From LGRD01 sp031415135 (GTDB lineage Bacteria > Pseudomonadota > Gammaproteobacteria > Burkholderiales > Burkholderiaceae_C): DNA of 36,369 nt. Location of the stretch: NCBI GenBank assembly GCA_031415135.1, contig JANORB010000030.1:1-36369 (forward strand), given 5' to 3'. Below the pieces are notes generated by a model. That model saw nothing but the letters and a program-made list of their open reading frames with translations. It did not search any database and was not told where the DNA came from. The translations under genes were made by a program, and so were the position numbers. The stretch's first letter is position 1; the number at the start of each line of letters is the position of its first letter. Of the stretch, positions 19,532 through 28,310 are shown one piece after another.

Positions 19532-20136
19532 TGGCGAGCCTCCAGGATGTCTTCAACCTGCTGCTCGACTTCCGCCCGCGACCGGGACGCGTCGATGCGC
19601 ACAAAGCGTTCCGGTGCGCCGCCGAGCCGACGCAGGTAGCCATGGCGGACGCGATCAAAAAACGCCAGGTCCTGCTGTTCGAATCGGTCCGCTGCGCGCG
19701 CGCCCGCGCGACGCTGCGCCGCCAGCCCGGGAGGAACGTCGAACCACAGCGTCAGATCGGGCTGCAATGTGCCTTGTACCCACGACTCGAGCTGGCGCAA
19801 CATTGCATCGTCAAGGCCTCGGCCCGCGCCCTGGTAGGCAAAACTGGCGTCGGTGAATCGATCACACAGCACGGTGTTGCCGCGGGCCAGCGCCGGCACG
19901 ATCACTTCGTTCAGGTGGTCGCGCCGCGCCGCGAACACCAGCAGCGCTTCGGTCAGCGGGTCCATGGTCGAGTGCAGCATCAGGTCGCGCAGCTGCTCGG
20001 CGAGCGGGGTTCCACCAGGTTCGCGTGTGCACACCAGCGGGCTGCCGCCAGCCCGCAGACGGGCGGCGAGCGCCTCGATGTGGGTCGACTTGCCGGCCCC
20101 GTCGATGCCCTCGAAGCTGATGAATTTTCCATTCAC
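19525..20136 (-). CDS. tmk: Thymidylate kinase
   Basis: Phosphorylates dTMP to dTDP. The 203-aa protein has a P-loop FEGIDGAGKSTH (about 8-19), the DR(F/Y) motif in VLCDRFTDASFAYQGAGRG and a substrate-binding REPGGTP. It starts 6 nt after the mltG stop and overlaps holB, the widespread mltG-tmk-holB order. Confidence 0.97.
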   Translation of the reverse strand: MNGKFISFEGIDGAGKSTHIEALAARLRAGGSPLVCTREPGGTPLAEQLRDLMLHSTMDPLTEALLVFAARRDHLNEVIVPALARGNTVLCDRFTDASFAYQGAGRGLDDAMLRQLESWVQGTLQPDLTLWFDVPPGLAAQRRAGARAADRFEQQDLAFFDRVRHGYLRRLGGAPERFVRIDASRSRAEVEQQVEDILEARQW

Positions 20137-20142
20137 GGCCGG

Positions 20143-21135
20143 CTACTTTCCGCGTTGGTATTTGTTGACCGCGCGATTGTGTTCGACCAGCGTTTCGCTG
20201 AATTCGCTGCTGCCGTCGCCCCGGGCCACGAAGTACAAGGCGTTCGTCGGATCGGGCCGCACGGCGGCCAGCAGCGACGCCTTGCCCGGCATCGCAATCG
20301 GCGTGGGCGGCAGGCCGCCGCGGGTGTAGCTGTTGTACGGCGTGTCGGTCTGCAAGTCGCGCTTGCGCAGGTTGCCGTCAAACGCGGCGCCCAGGCCGTA
20401 GATCACGGTCGGGTCGGTTTGCAACGGCATGCCGATCCGAAGACGATTCGCGAACACCCCCGCCACACGGCCGCGGTCGGCCGCCGCGCCGGTCTCCTTC
20501 TCGACGATGGAGGCCAGTCGGAGGGCGTCTTCCGGGTCGCGCAGCGGGCTGTTGCCGGCCCGCTCGGCCCATGCTGATTCGAGCCGGGTTTTCATCGCCT
20601 GATGGGCCCGCTTCAGGACCGCCAGGTCCGAGCTGCCTTTGCTGTACGCGTAAGTGTCGGGATAGAAGCGCCCCTCGGGGAACTGGCCCGGCGCGCCGAT
20701 GGCGGCCATGACCTCGGCGTCGCTCAGGTTGGCGGTGTTCGGTTTGAGCGCTTCGGCCTTGGCCAGCTCGGCCCTGAACTGCCGGAAGGTCCAGCCTTCC
20801 TGCAGTCGGACCGTCGCCAGGGTGGAGTCGCCACGCACCATCTTGCGGAGCAACTCCACCGGCGTGGTTTCGCGGCCGATTTCGTAGCTGCCGGCGCGGA
20901 TCTTGCGCGCCTCGCCGGACCAGCGAAACCATTCATAAAGCAGCAAAGGCGGCTCTTGGACGCCCGCCTGCACCCAGGCCTGGGCAATGTCACGCGGGTT
21001 GGCGCCGTTCTCGATCGACAGTTCGATGTTGTCCGCCGCCAATTCCAGCGGCTTGTTGAGCCACCATGCGCAGACACCGGCGACCGCTGCCGTCAGCAGC
21101 ACCACCGCCATGACGATCACACGCCAGGCCTTCAT
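20143..21135 (-). CDS. mltG: Endolytic peptidoglycan transglycosylase
   Basis: Inner-membrane enzyme (YceG family, 330 aa) that cuts nascent glycan strands and helps end their growth. An N-terminal anchor (WRVIVMAVVLLTAAVAGVCA) is followed by a LysM-like part and the YceG catalytic domain. The expected catalytic Glu lies in LASIVEKETG, and family motifs GRFYPDTYAYSKGSS and DTPYNSYTRGGLPPTPI are seen. The start at the membrane anchor replaces a much longer open frame that runs over ygfZ on the other strand. It is divergent from ygfZ with an 81-nt gap. Confidence 0.96.
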   Translation of the reverse strand: MKAWRVIVMAVVLLTAAVAGVCAWWLNKPLELAADNIELSIENGANPRDIAQAWVQAGVQEPPLLLYEWFRWSGEARKIRAGSYEIGRETTPVELLRKMVRGDSTLATVRLQEGWTFRQFRAELAKAEALKPNTANLSDAEVMAAIGAPGQFPEGRFYPDTYAYSKGSSDLAVLKRAHQAMKTRLESAWAERAGNSPLRDPEDALRLASIVEKETGAAADRGRVAGVFANRLRIGMPLQTDPTVIYGLGAAFDGNLRKRDLQTDTPYNSYTRGGLPPTPIAMPGKASLLAAVRPDPTNALYFVARGDGSSEFSETLVEHNRAVNKYQRGK

Positions 21136-21216
21136 CGAAAAAAAGCAGGGAGGCGCCGACACGCGATGGCGACCCTCGACAGGCAACACTTCATGGGAGG
21201 TGATGATAATCGGCGC

Positions 21217-22152
21217 ATGAAGACATCCTTTTCGTTCGACGGCGCGGTGGCCTTGTCTCACTGGGGCCTGATTCGCGCGCGTGGTGCGGAGGCGCCCAGG
21301 TTCCTGCACGCTCAGCTCACCAACGACTTCTCGGTGATGGGCTTGTCGCAGGCCCGATTGGCGGGTTTCTGCTCGGCCAAAGGGCGCCTGCAGGCCAGCT
21401 TCGTGGCCTGGAAGGCAGCCCACGACGAGGTGCTGCTGGCGTGCGCAGCCAGCGTGCTGCCCACGACTCTGAAACGCCTGTCGATGTTCATTCTGCGAAC
21501 CCAATGCAAGCTCAGTGACGCGACGCAAGAGGTGCGGCTTTGGGGAGTGGTCGGCGCTTCAGCCAAACCGCTGCTGGGTGACGCCCGGGTTTGGGACAAG
21601 CGCGAGCTTGCCGGTGCCAGCGTCATCCGCCTGCCGGACGCAGCCGGGCTGGCGCGTTGCCTCTGGGCCGGGCCGGTGGCGCCCGGCCTCGATGGAAGCC
21701 CCGATGGCCGCTCCATCGCGCTGGACACATGGCGCTGGCTCGAGGTGCGAAGCGGTTTGCCCATGATCGAGGCCGCGACCGTCGATCAATTCGTTCCGCA
21801 GATGCTCAATTTCGAACTGGTCGGCGGCGTCGACTTTCAAAAGGGGTGTTACCCCGGCCAGGAGGTCGTGGCGCGAAGCCAGTACCGCGGGACGATCAAG
21901 CGGCGCATGTTCCTGTTCGATTCCGACGCCATGGCCGTCGCCGGCCAAGAGGTGTTCCACAGCGACGAGCCGGGCCAGCCCGCCGGCATGGTGGCCAACG
22001 CCGCGCCGCATCCGGCCGGCTCGGGCAGCAGCTTGCTGGCCGAGGTCAAGCTGGCCGCGTTGAACAGCGGCAGCCTGCATCTGGGTCGCTCGAGCGGCCC
22101 TGAATTGCGGCGCGCCGCGATGCCGTACGACGTTGCGTTCGAGCCGACCTGA
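21217..22152 (+). CDS. ygfZ: Folate-binding Fe-S repair protein YgfZ
   Basis: A 311-aa tetrahydrofolate-binding protein of the GcvT-like fold that helps keep certain Fe-S enzymes active. The diagnostic motif KGCYPGQE starts at K209 (DFQKGCYPGQEVVARSQYRG). The chosen ATG gives MKTSFSFDGAVALSHWGLI; the longer open frame upstream only shadows mltG. Followed 35 nt later by a DUF4936 gene. Confidence 0.95.
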   Translation: MKTSFSFDGAVALSHWGLIRARGAEAPRFLHAQLTNDFSVMGLSQARLAGFCSAKGRLQASFVAWKAAHDEVLLACAASVLPTTLKRLSMFILRTQCKLSDATQEVRLWGVVGASAKPLLGDARVWDKRELAGASVIRLPDAAGLARCLWAGPVAPGLDGSPDGRSIALDTWRWLEVRSGLPMIEAATVDQFVPQMLNFELVGGVDFQKGCYPGQEVVARSQYRGTIKRRMFLFDSDAMAVAGQEVFHSDEPGQPAGMVANAAPHPAGSGSSLLAEVKLAALNSGSLHLGRSSGPELRRAAMPYDVAFEPT

Positions 22153-22187
22153 TCGACGGCGCTGGCCACACGACCCGAGAACACCGC

Positions 22188-22499
22188 GTGCGCGAGTTGT
22201 TTGTGTACTACCGGGTCCGCAGCGGCGCCGAATCCCGCGCGCACGACATCGTGTTGGCCCTGCAGGCGCAACTGCGGCTGGAGCATCCGCAGCTTCATGC
22301 CAGGTTGTTGCGGCGCTCGGAAAGCCCGCTGCGGGAATCGACATGGATGGAGACCTACGCGACCGACCCTGCTCATGACGCGGTCGGCATCACCCTGGAG
22401 CTGCAGCACCTGATCGAGGCGCGGGCCGCAACCCTGGCGCCATGCCTGGCTGGCCCTCGTCACGCCGAGATTTTTGTCGCCTGCAACGAGCGGGCGTGA
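22188..22499 (+). CDS. DUF4936 family protein
   Basis: A 103-aa protein matching the small DUF4936 family found mostly in Burkholderiales. Recognisable are the start RELFVYYRVRSGAESRAHDI and the segment STWMETYATDP. GTG is the start. Its place directly after ygfZ is common, and the two may be co-transcribed. Function unknown. Confidence 0.85.
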   Translation: MRELFVYYRVRSGAESRAHDIVLALQAQLRLEHPQLHARLLRRSESPLRESTWMETYATDPAHDAVGITLELQHLIEARAATLAPCLAGPRHAEIFVACNERA

Positions 22500-22550
22500 C
22501 GCCGGACTGGCGGCCGCGTGCCACGCTGCACGGCGCGAGCACCGGACCCT

Positions 22551-23429
22551 TCAGCGCGGTGGCGCCAGATCGCGCAATGGCTTCACCATCTCGACGTGGG
22601 CAATCCCGGCCTCCTCGAACATGGGGCCCCGATCCACAAAGCCGGCCTTGCGATAGAAGGCCGCCGCACTGGCCTGCGCGTGCAGCATCACCTGCTCGTT
22701 GCCACTTTGTTGGGCCGAACGCATCAATGCCTCCAGCACCCTGCCGCCCACCGCCGCACTGCGCAGCGGCCGGATCACCGCCATGCGGCCGATCTTGGCA
22801 ACACCCGGCGCGTGCTGCACCCAGCGCCCGGTCGCCAGCGGCAGGCCAAACCGGTTGTAGGCCACGGCATGCACGCAGGTGGTGTCGGCCGCGTCCCATT
22901 CCAGCTCGGCCGGAATGTTCTGCTCGGTGACAAACACTTCGGTCCGGATGGCCTGCGCGTGCGGCCCCAACCCGGCCCACGAACCGACGCTGACACTGAG
23001 CATGTCCTGGCCGGCTTCGAAACCCAGCAGCAGCTCTCGCAAAGCCTGGGGAACCGGCCTGGCGGTCTGGGTGTGCGGGTCGGCAAACACATACACCAGC
23101 TCGCAAGACACCAACATCCGGTCTTGCCGAAACGCCGCCCCCGAGAACAGCACTGACGAGTTGCCGACGCGCGCACAGCGCATGCCGATGTGCAGCACAT
23201 CGTCGTAGCCGGCCGAAGCCTCGTACTCCAGCGTGGCCTTGCGCACGTACAGGTCTCCGCCGAGGCCCTGCATGGTCTCGGCGTAGGGCAGCGCCAAGGC
23301 ACGCCAATAACCGGCAACGGCGGTGTCGAAGTACGCCAGGTAGTGTCCGTTGAAGACGATTTTTTGCGCGTCGATCTCGGCCCAACGCACCCGCAGCCGG
23401 TCAAGGAACCGGAATTCGCTTCGATTCAT
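22551..23429 (-). CDS. Acyl-CoA thioesterase (4HBT) fused to a GNAT acetyltransferase
   Basis: A 292-aa two-domain protein. Residues about 1-140 are a hotdog-fold thioesterase of the YbgC/FadM type: the catalytic-site pattern RWAEIDAQKIVFNGHYLAYFD is present, with an Asp and a conserved NGHY in place of the usual DxxGHV. Residues about 150-292 are a GNAT domain of the ElaA type: the acetyl-CoA-binding loop is seen in IGRMAVIRPLRSAAVGGRVL, then LHAQASAAAFYRKAGF. It may act on an acyl-CoA and acylate an amine or protein, but substrates are unknown. The next gene, rpoS, lies 113 nt away on the same strand. Confidence 0.88.
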   Translation of the reverse strand: MNRSEFRFLDRLRVRWAEIDAQKIVFNGHYLAYFDTAVAGYWRALALPYAETMQGLGGDLYVRKATLEYEASAGYDDVLHIGMRCARVGNSSVLFSGAAFRQDRMLVSCELVYVFADPHTQTARPVPQALRELLLGFEAGQDMLSVSVGSWAGLGPHAQAIRTEVFVTEQNIPAELEWDAADTTCVHAVAYNRFGLPLATGRWVQHAPGVAKIGRMAVIRPLRSAAVGGRVLEALMRSAQQSGNEQVMLHAQASAAAFYRKAGFVDRGPMFEEAGIAHVEMVKPLRDLAPPR

Positions 23430-23542
23430 GATTCAAACGCCTTCCTGAGGGCAGCGGCCGCGTTTCACCCGCTCTGCGGTCGCTTCGGCGAAAGCGCCAG
23501 CGGCCGCCGCCGCAAGGGAACAACGCCCCATCGCCAGCGATC

Positions 23543-24610
23543 TCAAAACAGCGAGTCGCGGTCAACGCCCTGGCGAAGCATGCGGCGCTTGAGTTTGAGC
23601 AGGGCCTCTTGCTGGATTTGCCGAATCCGCTCCCGGGTCAGGCCCAGGCGTTCGGCGAGCACCTCGAGGGTTTCCGGCTCTCGGTCACGCAGGCCGTAGC
23701 GGCCCGCCAGCACCTCGCGCTCGCGTTCGTTCAGTTCGTCCAGGCCGTGGTTGAGCAGTTGCTCGACTTCGTTGCTCAAGGTCAGGCTCATCGGATCGGA
23801 CGAGCCGTCGTCGGCCACACCATCCAGCACCGACTCGGATCCGGCATCGGCCTGGTGCCGGTCGAGCGGGGCATCCAGCGACGTGGGCAACTCGGCAAAC
23901 CTCAGCAGATCGGTCACCTCTCGCACCGGCCGGCCGACTGCGGCGGCCAGGTCTTCAGCCCGCACCGGCTTGTCGTTGGCCCCGACGCTGGCGGCTGCGG
24001 ATTCGAGCACGCGGCGTGCCTTGAGCACCTGGTTGAGTTCGCGCACGATGTGCACCGGCAACCGCACCAAACGAGCCTGGTGCATGATCGAGCGCTCGAT
24101 GTTCTGCCGAATCCACCACGACGCGTAGGTCGAGAAGCGGAACCCCCGTTCGGGTTCGAACTTTCCGATCGCGTGCATCAGACCGAGGTTGCCTTCCTCG
24201 ATCAAATCGGACATCGGCAAACCCCGCCCGAGATAATTCTTGGCAATGCTGACCACCAGCCTCAGGTTGTGCTCGATCATGGTTTGCCGGGCCTCGAAAT
24301 CCCCCTGGCGGGCCCGCGTGGCGGTGGCGAACTCCTCTTCCGGGCTGAGCAACGGCGCGCGCCGAATTTCGCGCAGATAGACCTGCAGCGTGTTGCCCAC
24401 TTCGGATTCGCCGGCCGCCAGGTTGCCAGTGGCGCGGAGTTCCGCGCCGTTGCCCAGCGCATCGTCGGTGAATCCGGTCTCGGCGGCGCCCGACTTGACC
24501 ACCGCCGCCTCATCGCGCGGCTCGGACGATTCGAATTTTGAAAGCGCGCCGTTGGCCCTGGGCATCAAGTCCGGTGCGGCGGGGTCCGTCGGTGAGCGCC
24601 TCTTGACCAT
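23543..24610 (-). CDS. rpoS: RNA polymerase sigma factor RpoS
   Basis: The stationary-phase and stress sigma factor, 355 aa. Region 1.2 to 2 is clear (TLQVYLREIRRAPLLSPEEE, then MIEHNLRLVVSIAKNYLGRG and FSTYASWWIRQNIERSIMHQ). Region 4 ends with a helix-turn-helix (ETLEVLAERLGLTRERIRQI). The ATG has GGAGG 7 nt upstream. The first 65 residues are low-complexity and typical of the family. It lies 27 nt after nlpD; in many bacteria an rpoS promoter lies inside nlpD, so a further promoter there is likely, though none is called here. Confidence 0.96.
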   Translation of the reverse strand: MVKRRSPTDPAAPDLMPRANGALSKFESSEPRDEAAVVKSGAAETGFTDDALGNGAELRATGNLAAGESEVGNTLQVYLREIRRAPLLSPEEEFATATRARQGDFEARQTMIEHNLRLVVSIAKNYLGRGLPMSDLIEEGNLGLMHAIGKFEPERGFRFSTYASWWIRQNIERSIMHQARLVRLPVHIVRELNQVLKARRVLESAAASVGANDKPVRAEDLAAAVGRPVREVTDLLRFAELPTSLDAPLDRHQADAGSESVLDGVADDGSSDPMSLTLSNEVEQLLNHGLDELNEREREVLAGRYGLRDREPETLEVLAERLGLTRERIRQIQQEALLKLKRRMLRQGVDRDSLF

Positions 24611-24637
24611 GTCTGTGCCTCCGGCGCGTTCAGGCGG

Positions 24638-25642
24638 TCAGCGCCGGGGCAAGAGCTTCGCCGGATCGATCGGCTTGCCCTGCCGGCGAATTTCGAAGTG
24701 AAGCTGAACCCGATCGGCGTCGGTCGAGCCCATTTCGGCGATCTTCTGGCCACGCTTCACGCTCTGATCTTCCTTGACCAACAGGGTCTGGTTGTGGGCG
24801 TACGCCGTCAGGTAGGTGTTGTTGTGCTTCAAGATCACCAGATTGCCATAGCCTCGCAGGCCTGAGCCTGCGTACACCACCTTGCCTTCGGCGGCGGCCA
24901 GCACCGGGTCGCCGGCCTTGCCCGCGAAGACCAGGCCCTTGGTCTTGCCCTCCTCGAACGGCGCCGCCACAGCGCTGGCAGTGGGCCAAAGCCAGTTGAC
25001 GTCATCGTCGGCCTCTCGCACCACCGGCGCCGCCGGGGGTGCGATCGCCACCGGCGTGGGAGCCGGCACGGCGGCCGCGGGGGCGGTGGGCGAAGACGCC
25101 GGCGGCTTCGCATCGGCCGGCTTCGCATCGGCCGGTTTCGCATCGAGCGGCCGCGTCTCCACCTTGGCGGCGCTCACCGGGCGGGTGGCGGCGCCGGTGT
25201 CCGCGCCTGGAGGCACCACACGCAGCACCTGGCCCACTTCAACGATGTTCGGGTTGTCCAGGTTGTTCCACTTGACGAGGTCCTTCCAGTTCTGCCCGGT
25301 CTCCAGGCCGACCCGGATCAATGTGTCGCCTGGCTTGATGGTGTAGTAACCCGGTTTCCCGGCGTTTTCAGCTCCGGGCAGCGGCTTGGACGAATCCGCT
25401 GGCACGGCGGCCACGATCGGTTTGGTGTCAGCGGCCCCGCTGGCAACCGCCGGTGCCGGCGCCGAAGCCGGCGCCGCCGCTGGCGCTGGGGCGCGGGATC
25501 CGACCATCCGGTCTTCAACCGGCGCCAGGTTCGTCGACGTCGCGCACCCGCCCATCAACAGCACGATCAGCATGCCAACAGCCCATCTTCCATCGCTCGA
25601 TCCTGCGGTGTGCGCCAAAACAATCCCTGCCTTGTGTGTCAT
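24638..25642 (-). CDS. nlpD: Lipoprotein NlpD (LysM + degenerate M23)
   Basis: An outer-membrane lipoprotein of 334 aa that activates an N-acetylmuramyl amidase at the septum. The lipobox is LMGGCATSTN. An Ala/Pro-rich linker leads to a LysM domain (YYTIKPGDTLIRVGLE then VEVGQVLRV) and a C-terminal LytM/M23 fold (GYGNLVILKHNNTYLTAYAHN). The M23 zinc ligands are partly missing: no HxxxD, and VQLHFEIR in place of HxHFE, which is normal for the NlpD regulator type. The Lys/Pro-rich linker holds three copies of AKPAD-like repeats. It starts as ATGA over the pcm stop. Confidence 0.94.
   Translation of the reverse strand: MTHKAGIVLAHTAGSSDGRWAVGMLIVLLMGGCATSTNLAPVEDRMVGSRAPAPAAAPASAPAPAVASGAADTKPIVAAVPADSSKPLPGAENAGKPGYYTIKPGDTLIRVGLETGQNWKDLVKWNNLDNPNIVEVGQVLRVVPPGADTGAATRPVSAAKVETRPLDAKPADAKPADAKPPASSPTAPAAAVPAPTPVAIAPPAAPVVREADDDVNWLWPTASAVAAPFEEGKTKGLVFAGKAGDPVLAAAEGKVVYAGSGLRGYGNLVILKHNNTYLTAYAHNQTLLVKEDQSVKRGQKIAEMGSTDADRVQLHFEIRRQGKPIDPAKLLPRR
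25104..25148. repeat. Three 15-bp tandem repeats in the nlpD linker
   Basis: GGCTTCGCATCGGCC repeated in tandem, the third copy diverged by 3 bases; encodes repeated DAKPA units in the Pro/Ala-rich spacer. Such repeats change length by slippage without changing frame. Confidence 0.75.
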
Positions 25643-26415
25643 CCGGTGAGTCCCGATTTTAGAGGGACGAAATTGACTGCTTCATGAACTCGCTGCTCGT
25701 AGCCGCGCTCGGTCCGGTCCACCACCACCAGCACCTGCTGGCCCGACGCCGGCTGGCGCACCGGCGACACGAGCCGGCCGCCGACCGCAAGTTGCTCGAG
25801 CCAGGCCGCGGGCAACGCATCGCCCCCGGCCGCCGCAATGATGCTGTCGTAAGGCGCGTTCGGCGGGTGCCCCAGCATGCCGTCACCATACACCAGCCTC
25901 AGCTTGGAAGATCGCAACGGCCCGAGCAGTTCTCGCGCCTTGTCGTGCAAGGGCTTGAGGCGCTCGACCGAGATCACGTTCTGGGCCAGCAACGACAGCA
26001 CCGCAGCCTGATACCCGCAGCCGGTACCGATCTCAAGGACCTGGCCCAACCCGCCCTTGCTGCGTGCCAGCACACCGCCCATCAACATGTCGATCATGCG
26101 CGCCACCACCGATGGCTTGGAGATCGTTTGCCCGTGACCGATGGGCAGGCTGGTGTCCTCGTAAGCCTGCGTCACCAAGGCTGCGTCGACGAACTGGTGG
26201 CGCGGAACAAGCGCCATCGCGTCAAGAACGGCAGCGCAGCCCAGCCCAGCGGCGCGAAGCCGGCGCACCATCTGTTGCCGCACGTCGACCGAATCCAGCC
26301 CCAGGCCGGACTGGGTCGGCCCGGGTTCGGTGCCGGCGGCGGTGCGCTTGGACGGCGGCCTCAGCTGGTCGAGCCTGAGCGGGAACTTCGGCCCGCGCTG
26401 TGGCGGGACACTCAT
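25639..26415 (-). CDS. pcm: Protein-L-isoaspartate O-methyltransferase
   Basis: Repairs isoaspartyl residues in aged proteins using S-adenosylmethionine; active in stationary phase. Length 258 aa, slightly longer than E. coli Pcm because of about 50 extra N-terminal residues (MSVPPQRGPKFPLR...). The family core is clear: LVPRHQFVDAALVTQAYEDT, QTISKPSVVARMIDML, and the SAM-binding VLEIGTGCGYQAAVLSLLA. It starts in ATGA over the surE stop and ends in ATGA over the nlpD start, so surE, pcm and nlpD form one coupled unit. Confidence 0.93.
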   Translation of the reverse strand: MSVPPQRGPKFPLRLDQLRPPSKRTAAGTEPGPTQSGLGLDSVDVRQQMVRRLRAAGLGCAAVLDAMALVPRHQFVDAALVTQAYEDTSLPIGHGQTISKPSVVARMIDMLMGGVLARSKGGLGQVLEIGTGCGYQAAVLSLLAQNVISVERLKPLHDKARELLGPLRSSKLRLVYGDGMLGHPPNAPYDSIIAAAGGDALPAAWLEQLAVGGRLVSPVRQPASGQQVLVVVDRTERGYEQRVHEAVNFVPLKSGLTG

Positions 26416-27167
26416 GAACCGCGCTTGACAACCCAGTCGCGCCACTCGGGCAACGAGGCGTGTTCGGTCAAATCCACTTGCAGCGGTGTGATGGACACCT
26501 GGCCGCGCGCCGTGGCGTGGAAGTCGGTGCCCTCGCCGGCTTCGCGCGCGTCTCCCGCCGGCCCGATCCAGTACATCGTGTCGCCGCGCGGGCTGGTCTG
26601 GCGGATCACCGGCTCGCTCGCATGGCGCCGGCCCAGACGGGTGATGAGGGTCGGCACCCGATCGGCATCGGCACGGTTCGGAATGTTCACATTCAACAGC
26701 CATGGCTTGGCCGATGGCGGATGGGCGAGCACCTGTTGAATCACGCGGCGCGCCACGCGCGCGGCCGCATCCAGCTCGGCCCAGCCCTTTTCGACCTGCG
26801 AGAACGCGATGGCGGGAACCCCGAACAGATACCCCTCCATGGCCGCTGCCACGGTGCCCGAGTACAAAGTGTCATCGCCCATGTTGGCGCCATTGTTGAT
26901 GCCGGAGACCACCAGGTCGGGCCGCTCGCTCAACAAGCCCGTCAAGGCCAGGTGCACACAGTCCGACGGCGTGCCGTTGATGTAGCGAAAGCCGTTGGCC
27001 GCCGTGAAAACCGACAACGGGCGGCTCAGCGTCAGCGAGTTGGACGTCCCGCTCGCGTTTTGTTCGGGTGCCACCACGTCCAGCTCGCCCAGGCCCTCGC
27101 ATGCTTTCACCAGTGCCGCCAGCCCGGGAGCGAGGTAGCCATCGTCGTTTGCAATCAGGATTCTCAT
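26412..27167 (-). CDS. surE: 5'-nucleotidase SurE
   Basis: A metal-dependent phosphatase acting on nucleoside monophosphates, 251 aa. Metal-site residues lie in RILIANDDGYLAPG (D8, D9) and SGINNGANMG; the serine-containing APEQNASGTSNSLTL loop is also seen. First gene of the surE-pcm-nlpD-rpoS stationary-phase group. Divergent from the quinone oxidoreductase gene with a 99-nt gap. Confidence 0.96.
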   Translation of the reverse strand: MRILIANDDGYLAPGLAALVKACEGLGELDVVAPEQNASGTSNSLTLSRPLSVFTAANGFRYINGTPSDCVHLALTGLLSERPDLVVSGINNGANMGDDTLYSGTVAAAMEGYLFGVPAIAFSQVEKGWAELDAAARVARRVIQQVLAHPPSAKPWLLNVNIPNRADADRVPTLITRLGRRHASEPVIRQTSPRGDTMYWIGPAGDAREAGEGTDFHATARGQVSITPLQVDLTEHASLPEWRDWVVKRGS

Positions 27168-27266
27168 CGCTCGATTGTAGGGAATCGATGGTGTGTCAAG
27201 CGATGGATTCGATGCGCCGTTGCGCCGCGCTGCGTATCATCCGCGCTTCGCAAGGAGGCTTTTGCA

Positions 27267-28244
27267 ATGCATGCTTGGTTGTGTGAAAACCCGATCGGCG
27301 TCGAGGCGCTGACATGGCGGGAGTTGCCGACGCCGCAACCCGGCGCCGGCGAGGTTCGGGTCGCGATTCGGGCGGCCAGCCTGAACTTTCCCGACCTGTT
27401 GATCGTCCAGAACAAGTACCAGATGAAGCCGCCGCTGCCCTTCGTGCCTGGCTCGGAGTACGCCGGTGTCGTCGAGGCTGTCGGCGAGGGCGTGGTCCAT
27501 CTCAAACCCGGCGACGCGGTGGCGGCGTTTGGCGGGACCGGCGGCTTCGCCACCCACGCCTGCGTCAACGCTGCCCTGGTGCTGCCACTGCCTGAAGGTT
27601 TTGCCTTCGACGACGCGGCGGCGTTCATCCTCACCTACGCCACCACCCACCATGCGCTGCTCGACCGGGCTCAGCTCAAGGCGGGTGAAACCGTGCTGGT
27701 GCTCGGCGCTGCCGGTGGCGTGGGCACGGCGGCCATCCAGATCGCCAAGGCGGCCGGCGCGCGCGTCATCGCGGCGGCTTCCAGCGATGACAAATGTGCG
27801 CTGTGCCGGCAGATCGGCGCCGACGCCACGATCAACTACGCCAGCCAGAACCTGCGCGACGAGCTGAAGCGGCTGACCGACGGCAAAGGCCCGGACATCG
27901 TGTACGACCCGGTGGGCGGTGACCTGGCCGAGCCGGTTTTTCGCTCGATCGCGTGGCGCGGGCGCTATCTCGTGATCGGGTTTGCCGCCGGAGGCATTCC
28001 CGCCCTGGCCTTGAATCTGGCCTTGCTCAAGGGCGCCTCCATCGTCGGCGTGTTCTGGGGTGATTTTGCGCGGCGCGAACCGCTTGCCAATGGGCGCGCG
28101 CTGGCCGAGTTGGCGCGCTGGTATGCGCAGGGGCTGGTCAAGCCGGTGATCGACCAACGCTTGCCCATGGCCGATCTGCCGGCCGCGTTTGCCCGCATGG
28201 GCACACGCCAGGTGCGCGGCAAGCTTGTGCTGATGAACGATTGA
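27267..28244 (+). CDS. NADPH:quinone oxidoreductase (MDR family, zinc-independent)
   Basis: A 325-aa medium-chain reductase without the structural zinc cysteines, so of the quinone oxidoreductase type. The GroES-like half has PFVPGSEYAGVVEAVGEGV; the Rossmann half has the NADPH motif VLVLGAAGGVGTAAIQIAKA. A strong AAGGAGG lies 8 nt before the ATG. The exact substrate is unknown: QorA-like quinone reduction is the usual call, but crotonyl-CoA or enoyl reductase relatives exist. It stands alone between surE and the response regulator. Confidence 0.92.
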   Translation: MHAWLCENPIGVEALTWRELPTPQPGAGEVRVAIRAASLNFPDLLIVQNKYQMKPPLPFVPGSEYAGVVEAVGEGVVHLKPGDAVAAFGGTGGFATHACVNAALVLPLPEGFAFDDAAAFILTYATTHHALLDRAQLKAGETVLVLGAAGGVGTAAIQIAKAAGARVIAAASSDDKCALCRQIGADATINYASQNLRDELKRLTDGKGPDIVYDPVGGDLAEPVFRSIAWRGRYLVIGFAAGGIPALALNLALLKGASIVGVFWGDFARREPLANGRALAELARWYAQGLVKPVIDQRLPMADLPAAFARMGTRQVRGKLVLMND

Positions 28245-28310
28245 ACACGCGCCGATGGGTTGCTCTGCGCTACGATGCTACCGACCCAAGACACAGACCA
28301 CGGGCCCCGC

